Notes under the pieces: generated by a model
What the model saw: only the letters and a program-made list of their open reading frames with translations
Databases searched by the model: none
Told to the model about the DNA's origin: nothing
DNA from: Streptomyces collinus
GTDB taxonomy: Bacteria; Actinomycetota; Actinomycetes; Streptomycetales; Streptomycetaceae
Direction: 5' to 3'
Length of the DNA: 64,000 nucleotides
NCBI RefSeq assembly: GCF_031348265.1
Contig: NZ_CP133771.1
Span: 6,014,001-6,078,000 of the forward strand
Program-made: the position numbers and the translations under genes
Part shown: one piece after another, positions 8,393 through 16,334 of the stretch
How positions within the stretch are numbered: the first letter of the stretch is position 1
How the letters are laid out: the number at the start of each line of letters is the position of its first letter

Positions 8393-9631
8393 ATGACGGT
8401 CACCCCTGCCATCCAGGCCGACGTCCTGCGCCGCCAGGACCCCGAGCTCGCCGACATCCTGCTCGGCGAGCGGGAGCGGCAGTCGACCACGCTCCAGCTG
8501 ATCGCCGCCGAGAACTTCAGCTCCCCGGCCGTACTGGCCGCGCTCGGCTCCCCGCTCGCCAACAAGTACGCCGAGGGCTACCCGGGGGCGCGGCACCACG
8601 GCGGCTGCGAGATCGCCGACGTCGCCGAGCGCCTCGCCGTTGAGCGGGCGAAGGCCCTGTTCGGCGCCGACCACGCGAACGTCCAGCCGCACTCGGGCTC
8701 TTCGGCGGTGCTCGCCGCCTACGCCGCCCTGCTCCGCCCCGGCGACACCGTCCTCGCCCTCGGCCTGCCCTATGGCGGGCACCTCACGCACGGCTCACCC
8801 GCCAACTTCTCCGGCCGCTGGTTCGACTTCGTCGGATACGGGGTGGACGCCGAGTCGGGGCTCGTCGACCACGAGCAGGTGCGCACCCTGGCCCGCACAC
8901 GCCGGCCCAAGGCGATCGTGTGCGGCTCCATCGCCTACCCCCGGCACCTCGACTACGCGTTCTTCCGCGAGGTCGCCGACGAGGTGGGCGCCTACCTCAT
9001 CGCGGACGCCGCGCACCCCCTCGGGCTCGTCGCCGGGGGAGCGGCGCCGAATCCGGTGCCGTACGCGGACATCGTCTGCGGGACCACCCACAAGGTGCTG
9101 CGGGGCCCGCGCGGCGGCCTGATCCTGTGCCGGGCGGAGCTGGCCGAGCGGGTCGACCGGGCGGTGTTCCCTTTCACACAGGGTGGTGCGCAGATGCACA
9201 CCATCGCCGCCAAGGCGGTCGCGTTCGGGGAGGCGGCAACACCGGCGTTCGCCGCGTACGCCCATCAGGTGGTGGCGAATGCGCGGGTTCTGGCGGCCCG
9301 GCTGGCCGCGGCGGGCCTGGTCGTCACCACCGGCGGCACGGACACCCACCTGATCACCGCCGACCCGGCGCCCCTCGGCGTCGACGGGCGCACGGCAAGG
9401 GGCCGTCTGGCTGCGTCCGGCCTGGTCATGGACTGCTGCGCGCTGCCGCACGCGGACGCCCGGGGGCTGCGGCTCGGCACGGCCGCGGTCACCACGCAGG
9501 GCATGGGTGAGGGGGAGATGGTCCGGATCGCCGAGCTGCTCGCCGGGGTGCTCGGGGGCGTGACGGAGACCTCAAGAGCCCGTGAAGATGTTCGGGAGCT
9601 GTCCGGTCGATTTCCGCCGTATCCCGCTTGA
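8393..9631 (+). CDS. glyA: Serine hydroxymethyltransferase family protein (divergent, GlyA2-like)
   Basis: This is a 412-aa PLP enzyme of fold type I. SHMT normally converts serine and tetrahydrofolate to glycine and methylene-THF. The PLP lysine is Lys234 in CGTTHKVLRGPRGG, and the QLIAAENF, KYAEGYPG, HLTHGSPANFSG and TDTHLITAD blocks are kept. Several usual active-site positions differ. RYYGG is RHHGG (His68-His69), AHGG before HLTHG is PYGG (Tyr127), the VDMAH strand reads ADAAH, and GTPAxTTRG near the C-terminus reads GTAAVTTQG. The NKN/P-F region is shortened. It could therefore be a second, specialised SHMT. The ATG at 8393 is chosen because the open frame upstream has no family similarity. 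Confidence 0.82.
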   Translation: MTVTPAIQADVLRRQDPELADILLGERERQSTTLQLIAAENFSSPAVLAALGSPLANKYAEGYPGARHHGGCEIADVAERLAVERAKALFGADHANVQPHSGSSAVLAAYAALLRPGDTVLALGLPYGGHLTHGSPANFSGRWFDFVGYGVDAESGLVDHEQVRTLARTRRPKAIVCGSIAYPRHLDYAFFREVADEVGAYLIADAAHPLGLVAGGAAPNPVPYADIVCGTTHKVLRGPRGGLILCRAELAERVDRAVFPFTQGGAQMHTIAAKAVAFGEAATPAFAAYAHQVVANARVLAARLAAAGLVVTTGGTDTHLITADPAPLGVDGRTARGRLAASGLVMDCCALPHADARGLRLGTAAVTTQGMGEGEMVRIAELLAGVLGGVTETSRAREDVRELSGRFPPYPA

Positions 9632-9760
9632 GTCGGGGTAAGCGCATCAGGGTGCACAGCCACTCGTGCAACCATCGTCGCTACCCGGAAGTCCCCACTC
9701 ATATGCGCGCATCGCTAGGGTGTGGGGCTGAGATGGCCAGCGAGACCTGTGGGGAAGCCC

Positions 9761-11107
9761 GTGCGTGAATACCTCCTGACGCTCTGCATCACGGCCGCGG
9801 TGACGTATCTGCTGACAGGGCCGGTACGTAAGTTCGCGATCGTGGCCGGAGCGATGCCGGAGATCCGGGCACGTGACGTGCACCGGGAGCCCACTCCGCG
9901 CCTCGGCGGTATCGCGATGTTCTTCGGCCTGTGCGCGGGCCTGCTGGTCGCCGACCACCTGACCAACCTCAACCAGGTCTTCGAGACGTCGAACGAACCC
10001 CGGGCGCTGCTGTCCGGGGCGGCGCTGATCTGGCTGATCGGTGTGCTGGACGACAAGTTCGAGATCGACGCCCTGATCAAGCTGGGCGGCCAGATGATCG
10101 CCGCGGGTGTGATGGTCGTGCAGGGTCTGACGATCCTGTGGCTGCCGATCCCCGGCGTCGGCTCGGTCGCGCTCACCCAGTGGCAGGGCACCCTGCTCAC
10201 GGTCGCGCTGGTCGTCATCACCATCAACGCGGTCAACTTCGTCGACGGCCTGGACGGCCTCGCGGCCGGCATGGTCTGCATCGCGGCCACGGCGTTCTTC
10301 CTGTACGCCTACCGCATCTGGTACTCGTACGGCATCGAGGCCGCCGCCCCGGCCACCCTCTTCTCGGCGATCCTGATGGGCATGTGCCTTGGCTTCCTGC
10401 CGCACAACATGCACCCGGCCCGGATCTTCATGGGCGACTCGGGCTCGATGCTGATCGGCCTGGTCCTGGCCGCCGGCGCGATCTCCGTCACGGGACAGGT
10501 CGACCCGGACGCGCTCAACCTGTACGTGGGCTCCGAGAAGGAGGCCGTGCACCAGACGGTCCCCGTCTACATCCCGCTGCTGCTGCCGCTGACGATCATC
10601 GCGGTCCCGGCCGCCGACCTGATCCTGGCGATCGTGCGCCGCACCTGGCGCGGCCAGTCCCCGTTCGCAGCCGACCGCGGCCACCTGCACCACCGGCTGC
10701 TGGAGATCGGCCACTCGCACAGTCGCGCGGTGCTCATCATGTACTTCTGGTCGGCGCTGATCGCCTTCGGCGCCCTCGCCTACTCGGTCAACTCGGCGTC
10801 CATGTGGATCGTGCTGGGTGTGGTGTTCCTCAGCGCCATCGGGCTCCTGCTGCTTCTGCTGCCGCGCTTCACGCCGCGGGCCCCGCGCTGGATGGAGCGC
10901 TTCATCCCGCCGCGCTACCGGCGTCGCGGCTCGGTCGCGGCCCTCGCACCGGAGGCCTCGACCCCGGCGTCCGCGGCGGACCAGCACGTTCCCGCCGGGG
11001 CCGAGAGCCGCACCCCCGCGGTGTCCGGGGCGGCCGGCGTCAACGGGGCGACCGCCATCGGCCCCCGTTCGCGCCTGGCCGACCGGCGCAAGGCCGGGAC
11101 AAGGTAA
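9761..11107 (+). CDS. WecA/TagO-like undecaprenyl-phosphate sugar-1-phosphate transferase
   Basis: This 448-aa polytopic membrane enzyme of the MraY/WecA superfamily loads a sugar-1-phosphate, usually GlcNAc-1-P, onto undecaprenyl phosphate. That begins synthesis of teichoic-acid-like wall polymers. About eleven hydrophobic segments are visible. Catalytic loops are HREPTPRLGGIA, GVLDDKFEI, NFVDGLDGLAAG, FMGDSGSMLIG and DRGHLHHRLLEIG. The HLHH motif favours WecA/TagO over MraY. The last 90 residues are a Pro/Ala-rich cytoplasmic tail longer than usual. The GTG at 9761 follows GGGGAAG and opens directly on the first membrane helix, so the earlier in-frame GTG at 9722 is rejected. It lies immediately upstream of the atp operon. 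Confidence 0.88.
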   Translation: MREYLLTLCITAAVTYLLTGPVRKFAIVAGAMPEIRARDVHREPTPRLGGIAMFFGLCAGLLVADHLTNLNQVFETSNEPRALLSGAALIWLIGVLDDKFEIDALIKLGGQMIAAGVMVVQGLTILWLPIPGVGSVALTQWQGTLLTVALVVITINAVNFVDGLDGLAAGMVCIAATAFFLYAYRIWYSYGIEAAAPATLFSAILMGMCLGFLPHNMHPARIFMGDSGSMLIGLVLAAGAISVTGQVDPDALNLYVGSEKEAVHQTVPVYIPLLLPLTIIAVPAADLILAIVRRTWRGQSPFAADRGHLHHRLLEIGHSHSRAVLIMYFWSALIAFGALAYSVNSASMWIVLGVVFLSAIGLLLLLLPRFTPRAPRWMERFIPPRYRRRGSVAALAPEASTPASAADQHVPAGAESRTPAVSGAAGVNGATAIGPRSRLADRRKAGTR

Positions 11108-11208
11108 GAATCTGACTAGAGCATTGCCAAGTCGTGGGGTTGCGATGGAGGTGCGAAGCACCCAATACCAGACATCTCGGCTCGCTTCTCGCTCAGACGC
11201 GCAGGTTC

Positions 11209-11226
11209 ACTCTCATGTGTGAGAGT
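11209..11226. promoter_or_regulatory. Perfect inverted repeat ahead of the atp operon
   Basis: ACTCTCA, spacer TGTG, TGAGAGT forms an 18-bp palindrome in the 297-bp gap between the wecA-like gene and atpI. It is 36 bp upstream of the Rex-like site. It resembles a transcription-factor operator more than a terminator because the stem is short and A/T-containing. Confidence 0.4.
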
Positions 11227-11261
11227 CCGCACACCTTCAGGTAAAGACTGCATCAAATAGT

Positions 11262-11279
11262 TTGTGATACGGTTCACGA
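11262..11279. promoter_or_regulatory. Rex-like redox operator upstream of atpI
   Basis: The 18-bp site has left arm TTGTGAT and right arm TTCACGA around ACGG. It matches 12 of 14 arm positions of the Rex consensus TTGTGAA-N4-TTCACAA as I remember it. It overlaps a possible -10 TACGGT (11268-11273). Rex is the NADH/NAD-sensing repressor of respiratory genes in Streptomyces. The assignment is by motif only. Confidence 0.55.
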
Positions 11280-11404
11280 GAACCCCCCGGATAGAGCCGA
11301 AGGACCGCAGTGCGACGGTCCATTGGCGTGAGGTCTCCACTCAGCCCGGGACTACGCTCGTCCATGACGACACCCCTGCCCCCTGCGAAAGCGGAGTTGC
11401 CGCC

Positions 11405-11842
11405 ATGCCGTCCAATGACGCCCGGAACCTCTTGCAGTGCGCTGTGCCCACAGCCGCTGCCGGTGTGGTCGTGGTCGCCGTCAGTGGCGCGGTGGCCGGA
11501 GGCAAGGGAGCCGTCGGAGCGGCCGTCGGTACCGTGCTGGCCATCCTCTTCATGGGGGTTGGCCTGTACATCCTCCAGTGGACGGCAAAAACGCTCCCGC
11601 AGCTGTTTCAGGCCATGGGGCTGATGCTCTATGTGGCTCAGCTGCTGCTTCTCCTGATCTTCGTCGCCCTCTTCAAGGACACCTCTCTCTTCAACGCGAA
11701 GACGTTCGCCCTCGGGCTCGTCATCGCCACCGTCGTGTGGATGGCCGCGCAGGCTCGTGCGCATATGAAGGCCAAGATCTTCTACATCGATCCGGACTCC
11801 GAGAAGAGTGAGAAGCCCGAGAAGACCGGACCGTCGTCGTGA
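11405..11842 (+). CDS. atpI: ATP synthase protein I (AtpI)
   Basis: This small membrane protein (145 aa) is encoded at the head of the F1Fo operon and is not part of the final enzyme. AtpI homologues assist assembly of the c-ring. Four hydrophobic segments are visible: LLQCAVPTAAAGVVVVAVSGAVAGG, the GAAVGTVLAILFMGVGLYIL stretch, LFQAMGLMLYVAQLLLLLIFVALF and ALGLVIATVVWMAAQARAH. A charged C-terminal tail follows. The ATG at 11405 is preceded by GCGGAG. The longer frame from 11264 would overlap the Rex-like promoter region and is rejected. Sequence conservation in AtpI is low, so the name rests mainly on topology and position. Confidence 0.85.
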   Translation: MPSNDARNLLQCAVPTAAAGVVVVAVSGAVAGGKGAVGAAVGTVLAILFMGVGLYILQWTAKTLPQLFQAMGLMLYVAQLLLLLIFVALFKDTSLFNAKTFALGLVIATVVWMAAQARAHMKAKIFYIDPDSEKSEKPEKTGPSS

Positions 11843-12067
11843 CGAGTAGGGGCGCGATAAAGGGCAGTAGGAACTCCTGCTATCGTCCGGTGCCAACTGC
11901 GGCATCGCGGGCGCGGGCATGTGAGCTGACGCCTGCTCGAACGCGAGGCTCGATGCCCCCCAGCCGCCCTCACATCCGTAACACCAGTCCGGTGCCGATC
12001 CGCGGCTGCGCGCCGCGCCGACACAACGAGGTTGCCGTACCTATGCGTCACGCCGAAGGAGCCCGCG

Positions 12068-12883
12068 GTGAGTGCTGACCAGACCCAGCTCGCCTTTGAC
12101 TGGAGCTGTCGGATCATGTCCGACGGGTGTGGTTTTCCGGCACCGGGCCTGCACTCGTTCCTCTTCAAGCCGATTGCCACGGTTGGAGGGTTCGAGTTCA
12201 ACAAGGTGATGCTGCTTGCCCTCATCACCACCATCCTCGTCATCGGCTTCTTCTATGCGGCCTTCGGCAAGGCCAAGGTCGTGCCGGGCAAGCTGCAGAT
12301 GGTCGGTGAAGCCGGATACGACTTCGTCCGCCGCGGCATCGTCTACGAGACCCTCGGAAAGAAGGAGGGCGAGAAGTACGTCCCCCTGATGGTCTCGCTC
12401 TTCTTCTTCATCTGGATCATGAACATCTGGTCCGTGATCCCGCTCGCGCAGTTCCCGGTCTCGTCGATCATCGCGTTCCCGGCTGTCCTCGCCGTGATCG
12501 TCTACGTGACCTGGGTCTCGCTGACCTTCAAGCGGCACGGCTTCGTCGGGTTCTTCAAGAACATCACCGGCTACGACAAGTCGCTCGGCCCGGTGCTGCC
12601 GCTCGTCATGGTCATCGAGTTCTTCTCGAACCTGCTCGTCCGGCCGTTCACGCACGCCGTGCGACTGTTCGCCAACATGTTCGCCGGCCACCTGATGCTG
12701 GTGATGTTCACCGTCGCCTCCTGGTACCTGCTGAACAGCTGGATGATCCCGGCGGCCGGTGTCTCCTTCGTGATGACCGTCGCGATGATCGGCTTCGAAC
12801 TCTTCGTGCAGGCCGTCCAGGCGTACGTCTTCGTACTCCTTGCCTGCACGTACATCCAGGGCGCTCTGGCCGAGCACCACTGA
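12068..12883 (+). CDS. atpB: F1Fo ATP synthase subunit a
   Basis: Subunit a (271 aa) forms the two proton half-channels next to the c-ring. The essential arginine is Arg199 in HAVRLFANMFAGH. The PFTHAVRLFANMFAGHLML helix and the C-terminal QAVQAYVFVLLACTYI helix are typical. The GTG start at 12068 follows GAAGGAGC, so the 12-codon upstream extension is not used. The N-terminus is short and soluble before the first helix at about residue 38. The gene is second in atpIBEFHAGDC, 225 bp after atpI. Confidence 0.96.
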   Translation: MSADQTQLAFDWSCRIMSDGCGFPAPGLHSFLFKPIATVGGFEFNKVMLLALITTILVIGFFYAAFGKAKVVPGKLQMVGEAGYDFVRRGIVYETLGKKEGEKYVPLMVSLFFFIWIMNIWSVIPLAQFPVSSIIAFPAVLAVIVYVTWVSLTFKRHGFVGFFKNITGYDKSLGPVLPLVMVIEFFSNLLVRPFTHAVRLFANMFAGHLMLVMFTVASWYLLNSWMIPAAGVSFVMTVAMIGFELFVQAVQAYVFVLLACTYIQGALAEHH

Positions 12884-12961
12884 GCCCCGCCCGCCCCGCA
12901 AATCCCAAGAACGTCCGGTGGCCAACCCCCGCCGGTCCGTGAAAGAGAAGGAAGAAACAGC

Positions 12962-13198
12962 ATGGCTGCCACTGAGACCCTCGCCGCTGTCTCCGGTTCG
13001 CTCGGCTCCATCGGCTACGGCCTCTCCGCCATCGGCCCCGGCATCGGCGTCGGCATCATCTTCGGCAACGGCACCCAGGCTCTGGCCCGTCAGCCCGAGG
13101 CCGCCGGCCTGATCCGTGCCAACCAGATCCTGGGCTTCGCCTTCTGTGAGGCGCTCGCCCTCATCGGCATCGTTATGCCGTTCGTGTTCGGTCAGTAA
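12962..13198 (+). CDS. atpE: F1Fo ATP synthase subunit c
   Basis: The 78-aa proteolipid forms the rotating c-ring. It is a hairpin of two helices. The first carries the Gly-rich SAIGPGIGVGIIFGNG packing motif, and the polar loop is RQP (residues 43-45). The proton-binding carboxylate is Glu63 in FAFCEALALIG, in the second helix. The residues around it show no sodium-binding signature, so a proton-driven ring is expected. The ATG follows GAGAAGGAAG. It lies 78 bp behind atpB. Confidence 0.97.
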   Translation: MAATETLAAVSGSLGSIGYGLSAIGPGIGVGIIFGNGTQALARQPEAAGLIRANQILGFAFCEALALIGIVMPFVFGQ

Positions 13199-13237
13199 TT
13201 TCCTGCTCACCGACACGTTTCGACGAAAGGCACTGAT

Positions 13238-13786
13238 GTGATCGCCAACCTGGTGCAGCTGGCGGCCGAGGAAGAGCAGAACCCGCTCGTTCCTCCGGGC
13301 CCCGAGCTGCTCGTCGGCACCATCGCCTTCGCCATCGTGTTCTTCTTCTTCTGGAAGAAGCTGCTTCCGAACATCAACAAGGTTCTGGAGGAGCGCCGCG
13401 CGGCGATCGAAGGCGGTATCGAAGAGGCCGAGACCATGAAGGTCGAGGCCCAGAGCGTCCTTGAGCAGTACAAGGCACAGCTCGCCGAGGCCCGGCACGA
13501 GGCCGCGCGCCTGCGCCAGGAGGCGCAGGAGCAGGGTGCCACGCTCATCGCCGAGATGCGGGCCGAGGGCCAGCGTCAGCGCGAGGAGATCGTCGCCGCC
13601 GGTCACTCCCAGATCGAGGCCGACCGCAAGGCCGCCGCTTCGGCGCTGCGCCAGGACGTCGGCAAGCTCGCCACCGACCTGGCCGGCAAGCTCGTCGGGG
13701 AGTCCCTCGAGGACCACGCCCGCCAGAGCCGCGTGATCGACCGGTTCCTCGACGAGCTCGAGGAGAAGGCCGAGGCCGGGCGATGA
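13238..13786 (+). CDS. atpF: F1Fo ATP synthase subunit b
   Basis: Subunit b (182 aa) is the peripheral stator stalk joining subunit a to the F1 head through delta. After a short periplasmic N-terminus there is one membrane helix (LLVGTIAFAIVFFFFWKKLLP, about 26-46). A long charged helix follows, with the right-handed coiled-coil pattern of b subunits. The GTG at 13238 follows ACGAAAGGCACT. The stop overlaps the start of atpH as ATGA, so the two stator subunits are translationally coupled. Confidence 0.95.
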   Translation: MIANLVQLAAEEEQNPLVPPGPELLVGTIAFAIVFFFFWKKLLPNINKVLEERRAAIEGGIEEAETMKVEAQSVLEQYKAQLAEARHEAARLRQEAQEQGATLIAEMRAEGQRQREEIVAAGHSQIEADRKAAASALRQDVGKLATDLAGKLVGESLEDHARQSRVIDRFLDELEEKAEAGR

Positions 13787-14598
13787 GCGGAGCGAGCCGC
13801 GAGGCCCTGGCAGCCGCACGTGAGCGTCTCGACGCGCTGACGGACTCGACGTCCGTGAACGCGGCTTCGCTCGCCGACGAGCTGGCCGCCGTCACCGCGC
13901 TGCTCGACCGCGAGGTGTCGCTGCGTCGGGTCCTCACCGACCCGGCGCAGTCCGCGGAGGCGAAGGCCGAGCTGGCCCAGCGTCTGCTCGGCACCCAGGT
14001 CAGCGGCCCCGCCGCCGACCTGGTGGCCGGCATGGTGCGCTCCCGCTGGTCGCAGTCGCGCGACCTGGTGGACGCCCTGGAGGTGCTGGCCGACACCGCC
14101 GACCTCACCGCCGCGCAGCAGGCCGGCAAGCTCGACGACGTCGAGGACGAGCTGTTCCGGTTCGGCCGGATCGTCTCCGGCAGCACTGAGCTGCGGGCCG
14201 CGCTGACCGACCGCAAGGCCACCACCTCGGCCAAGGGCGGGCTGCTGCGCAGCCTGCTCGGCGGCCGGGCCCAGCCGGCCACCGAGCGTCTGGTCACGCG
14301 CCTTGTGACCGCGCCGCGGGGACGTAGCCTGGAGTCGGGACTGGAGTCCCTGTCCAAGCTCGCCGCCGAGCGCCGGGACCGCATGGTCGCCATCGTGACC
14401 TCGGCGGTACCGCTGAGCGACCCGCAGAAGCAGCGCCTGGGCGACGCCCTCGCGAAGCTCTACGGCCGCCGGATGCACCTCAACCTGGACGTGGACCCCG
14501 AGGTCCTCGGCGGTATCCGGGTGCAGGTCGGTGACGAGGTCATCAACGGCTCCCTCGCGGACCGCATCGAGGACGCAGGCCGCCGGCTCACCGGCTGA
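13783..14598 (+). CDS. atpH: F1Fo ATP synthase subunit delta
   Basis: Delta (271 aa) sits on top of F1 and links it to subunit b. At about 270 residues it has the longer actinobacterial form, roughly 90 residues more than E. coli delta. The conserved C-terminal segment GGIRVQVGDEVINGSLADRIEDAGRRL is intact and the N-terminal helical bundle is recognisable. The start overlaps the atpF stop. A 126-bp gap with two hairpins follows before atpA. Confidence 0.94.
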   Translation: MSGASREALAAARERLDALTDSTSVNAASLADELAAVTALLDREVSLRRVLTDPAQSAEAKAELAQRLLGTQVSGPAADLVAGMVRSRWSQSRDLVDALEVLADTADLTAAQQAGKLDDVEDELFRFGRIVSGSTELRAALTDRKATTSAKGGLLRSLLGGRAQPATERLVTRLVTAPRGRSLESGLESLSKLAAERRDRMVAIVTSAVPLSDPQKQRLGDALAKLYGRRMHLNLDVDPEVLGGIRVQVGDEVINGSLADRIEDAGRRLTG

Positions 14599-14629
14599 GC
14601 AGCAACTCAATAGGCAGTACGTACTTACG

Positions 14630-14682
14630 ACGGCCCTGGTTGGGCCGTGCAGAAGAATCCTGGGGGTCGCCCCCAGACCCCC
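14630..14682 (+). repeat. Two hairpins between atpH and atpA, including palindromic repeat copy 2
   Basis: ACGGCCC (14630-14636) pairs with GGGCCGT (14642-14648) around TGGTT. The dispersed element follows, CTGGGGG (14660-14666) with CCCCCAG (14670-14676) around TCG, then ACCCCC. Both lie inside the operon, directly upstream of the atpA ribosome site. They could slow decay or attenuate upstream message. Confidence 0.6.
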
Positions 14683-14724
14683 AAAGTGAAACTTCGGGCC
14701 CAACAAGGAGAGCAGGGAACCCAG

Positions 14725-16314
14725 ATGGCGGAGCTCACGATCCGGCCGGAGGAGATCCGGGACGCGCTGGAGAACTTCGTCCAGGCGTACAAGCCGGACG
14801 CGGCCTCGCGCGAGGAGGTCGGTACGGTCACCTTCGCCGGCGACGGTATCGCGAAGGTCGAGGGTCTGCCCTCGGTCATGGCCAACGAGCTGCTGAAGTT
14901 CGAGGACGGCAGCCTCGGTCTCGCCCTCAACCTCGAGGAGCGCGAGATCGGCTGCGTCGTCCTCGGCGAGTTCAGCGGCATCGAGGAGGGTCAGCCGGTC
15001 TCCCGTACCGGTGAGGTTCTCTCCGTCGCGGTGGGCGAGGGCTACCTCGGCCGCGTGGTGGACCCCCTCGGCAACCCGATCGACGGCCTCGGCGAGATCG
15101 AGACCGAGGACCGTCGCGCCCTGGAGCTGCAGGCCCCGGGCGTCATGGTCCGCAAGTCGGTGCACGAGCCGATGGAGACGGGCTACAAGGCCGTCGACGC
15201 GATGACCCCGATCGGCCGTGGCCAGCGTCAGCTGATCATCGGTGACCGCCAGACCGGCAAGACCGCCCTGGCCGTCGACACCATCATCAACCAGCGCGAC
15301 AACTGGCGCTCGGGCGACCCGAACAAGCAGGTCCGCTGCATCTACGTCGCCATCGGCCAGAAGGGCTCCACGATCGCCGGTGTGCGCGGCGCTCTGGAGG
15401 AGGCCGGCGCGCTGGAGTACACGACCATCGTCGCCGCCCCGGCGTCCGACCCGGCCGGCTTCAAGTACCTGGCGCCGTACACCGGTTCGGCCATCGGCCA
15501 GCACTGGATGTACCAGGGCAAGCACGTCCTGATCATCTTCGACGACCTGTCGAAGCAGGCCGACGCCTACCGCGCCGTGTCGCTGCTGCTGCGCCGCCCG
15601 CCGGGCCGTGAGGCCTACCCGGGTGACGTCTTCTACCTGCACTCCCGTCTGCTGGAGCGCTGCGCGAAGCTCTCCGACGAGATGGGTGCCGGCTCGATGA
15701 CCGGTCTGCCGATCGTCGAGACGAAGGCCAACGACGTCTCGGCGTTCATCCCGACCAACGTCATCTCCATCACCGACGGCCAGTGCTTCCTGGAGTCGGA
15801 CCTGTTCAACGCCGGTCAGCGCCCCGCGCTGAACGTCGGTATCTCCGTCTCCCGAGTCGGTGGTTCCGCGCAGCACAAGGCGATGAAGCAGGTCTCCGGC
15901 CGTCTGCGCGTGGACCTCGCCCAGTTCCGTGAGCTGGAGGCGTTCGCCGCCTTCGGTTCCGACCTGGACGCCGCGTCCAAGGCGCAGCTGGAGCGCGGTC
16001 AGCGCATGGTCGAGCTGCTGAAGCAGGCGCAGTACCAGCCGATGGCCACCGAGGACCAGGTCGTCTCCGTCTGGGCCGGCACCACCGGCAAGATGGACGA
16101 CGTCCCCGTCGTCGACATCCGCCGCTTCGAGAAGGAGCTGCTGGAGTACCTGCACCGCAAGGAGCAGGGCCTGATGACCTCCATCCGCGAGGGCGGCAAG
16201 ATGTCCGACGACACCCTTCAGGCTGTCGCCGACGCCATCGTGGAGTTCAAGAAGCAGTTCGAGACCGCCGACGGCAAGCTGCTCGGCGAGGACACCCCGG
16301 CTGCCGGTAAGTGA
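14725..16314 (+). CDS. atpA: F1Fo ATP synthase subunit alpha
   Basis: Alpha (529 aa) forms the hexameric head with beta and holds the non-catalytic nucleotide sites. Walker A is GDRQTGKT, with Lys179 and Thr180. The Arg-finger region is the VGGSAQHKAMKQVSG block, which has the form SRVGGSAQ. The C-terminal helical domain is complete. The ATG at 14725 follows AAGGAGAGCAGGGAACC. The longer frame from 14647 would translate the dispersed repeat and is rejected. Confidence 0.97.
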   Translation: MAELTIRPEEIRDALENFVQAYKPDAASREEVGTVTFAGDGIAKVEGLPSVMANELLKFEDGSLGLALNLEEREIGCVVLGEFSGIEEGQPVSRTGEVLSVAVGEGYLGRVVDPLGNPIDGLGEIETEDRRALELQAPGVMVRKSVHEPMETGYKAVDAMTPIGRGQRQLIIGDRQTGKTALAVDTIINQRDNWRSGDPNKQVRCIYVAIGQKGSTIAGVRGALEEAGALEYTTIVAAPASDPAGFKYLAPYTGSAIGQHWMYQGKHVLIIFDDLSKQADAYRAVSLLLRRPPGREAYPGDVFYLHSRLLERCAKLSDEMGAGSMTGLPIVETKANDVSAFIPTNVISITDGQCFLESDLFNAGQRPALNVGISVSRVGGSAQHKAMKQVSGRLRVDLAQFRELEAFAAFGSDLDAASKAQLERGQRMVELLKQAQYQPMATEDQVVSVWAGTTGKMDDVPVVDIRRFEKELLEYLHRKEQGLMTSIREGGKMSDDTLQAVADAIVEFKKQFETADGKLLGEDTPAAGK

Positions 16315-16334
16315 CGACGGAAGGGACCTGACTC

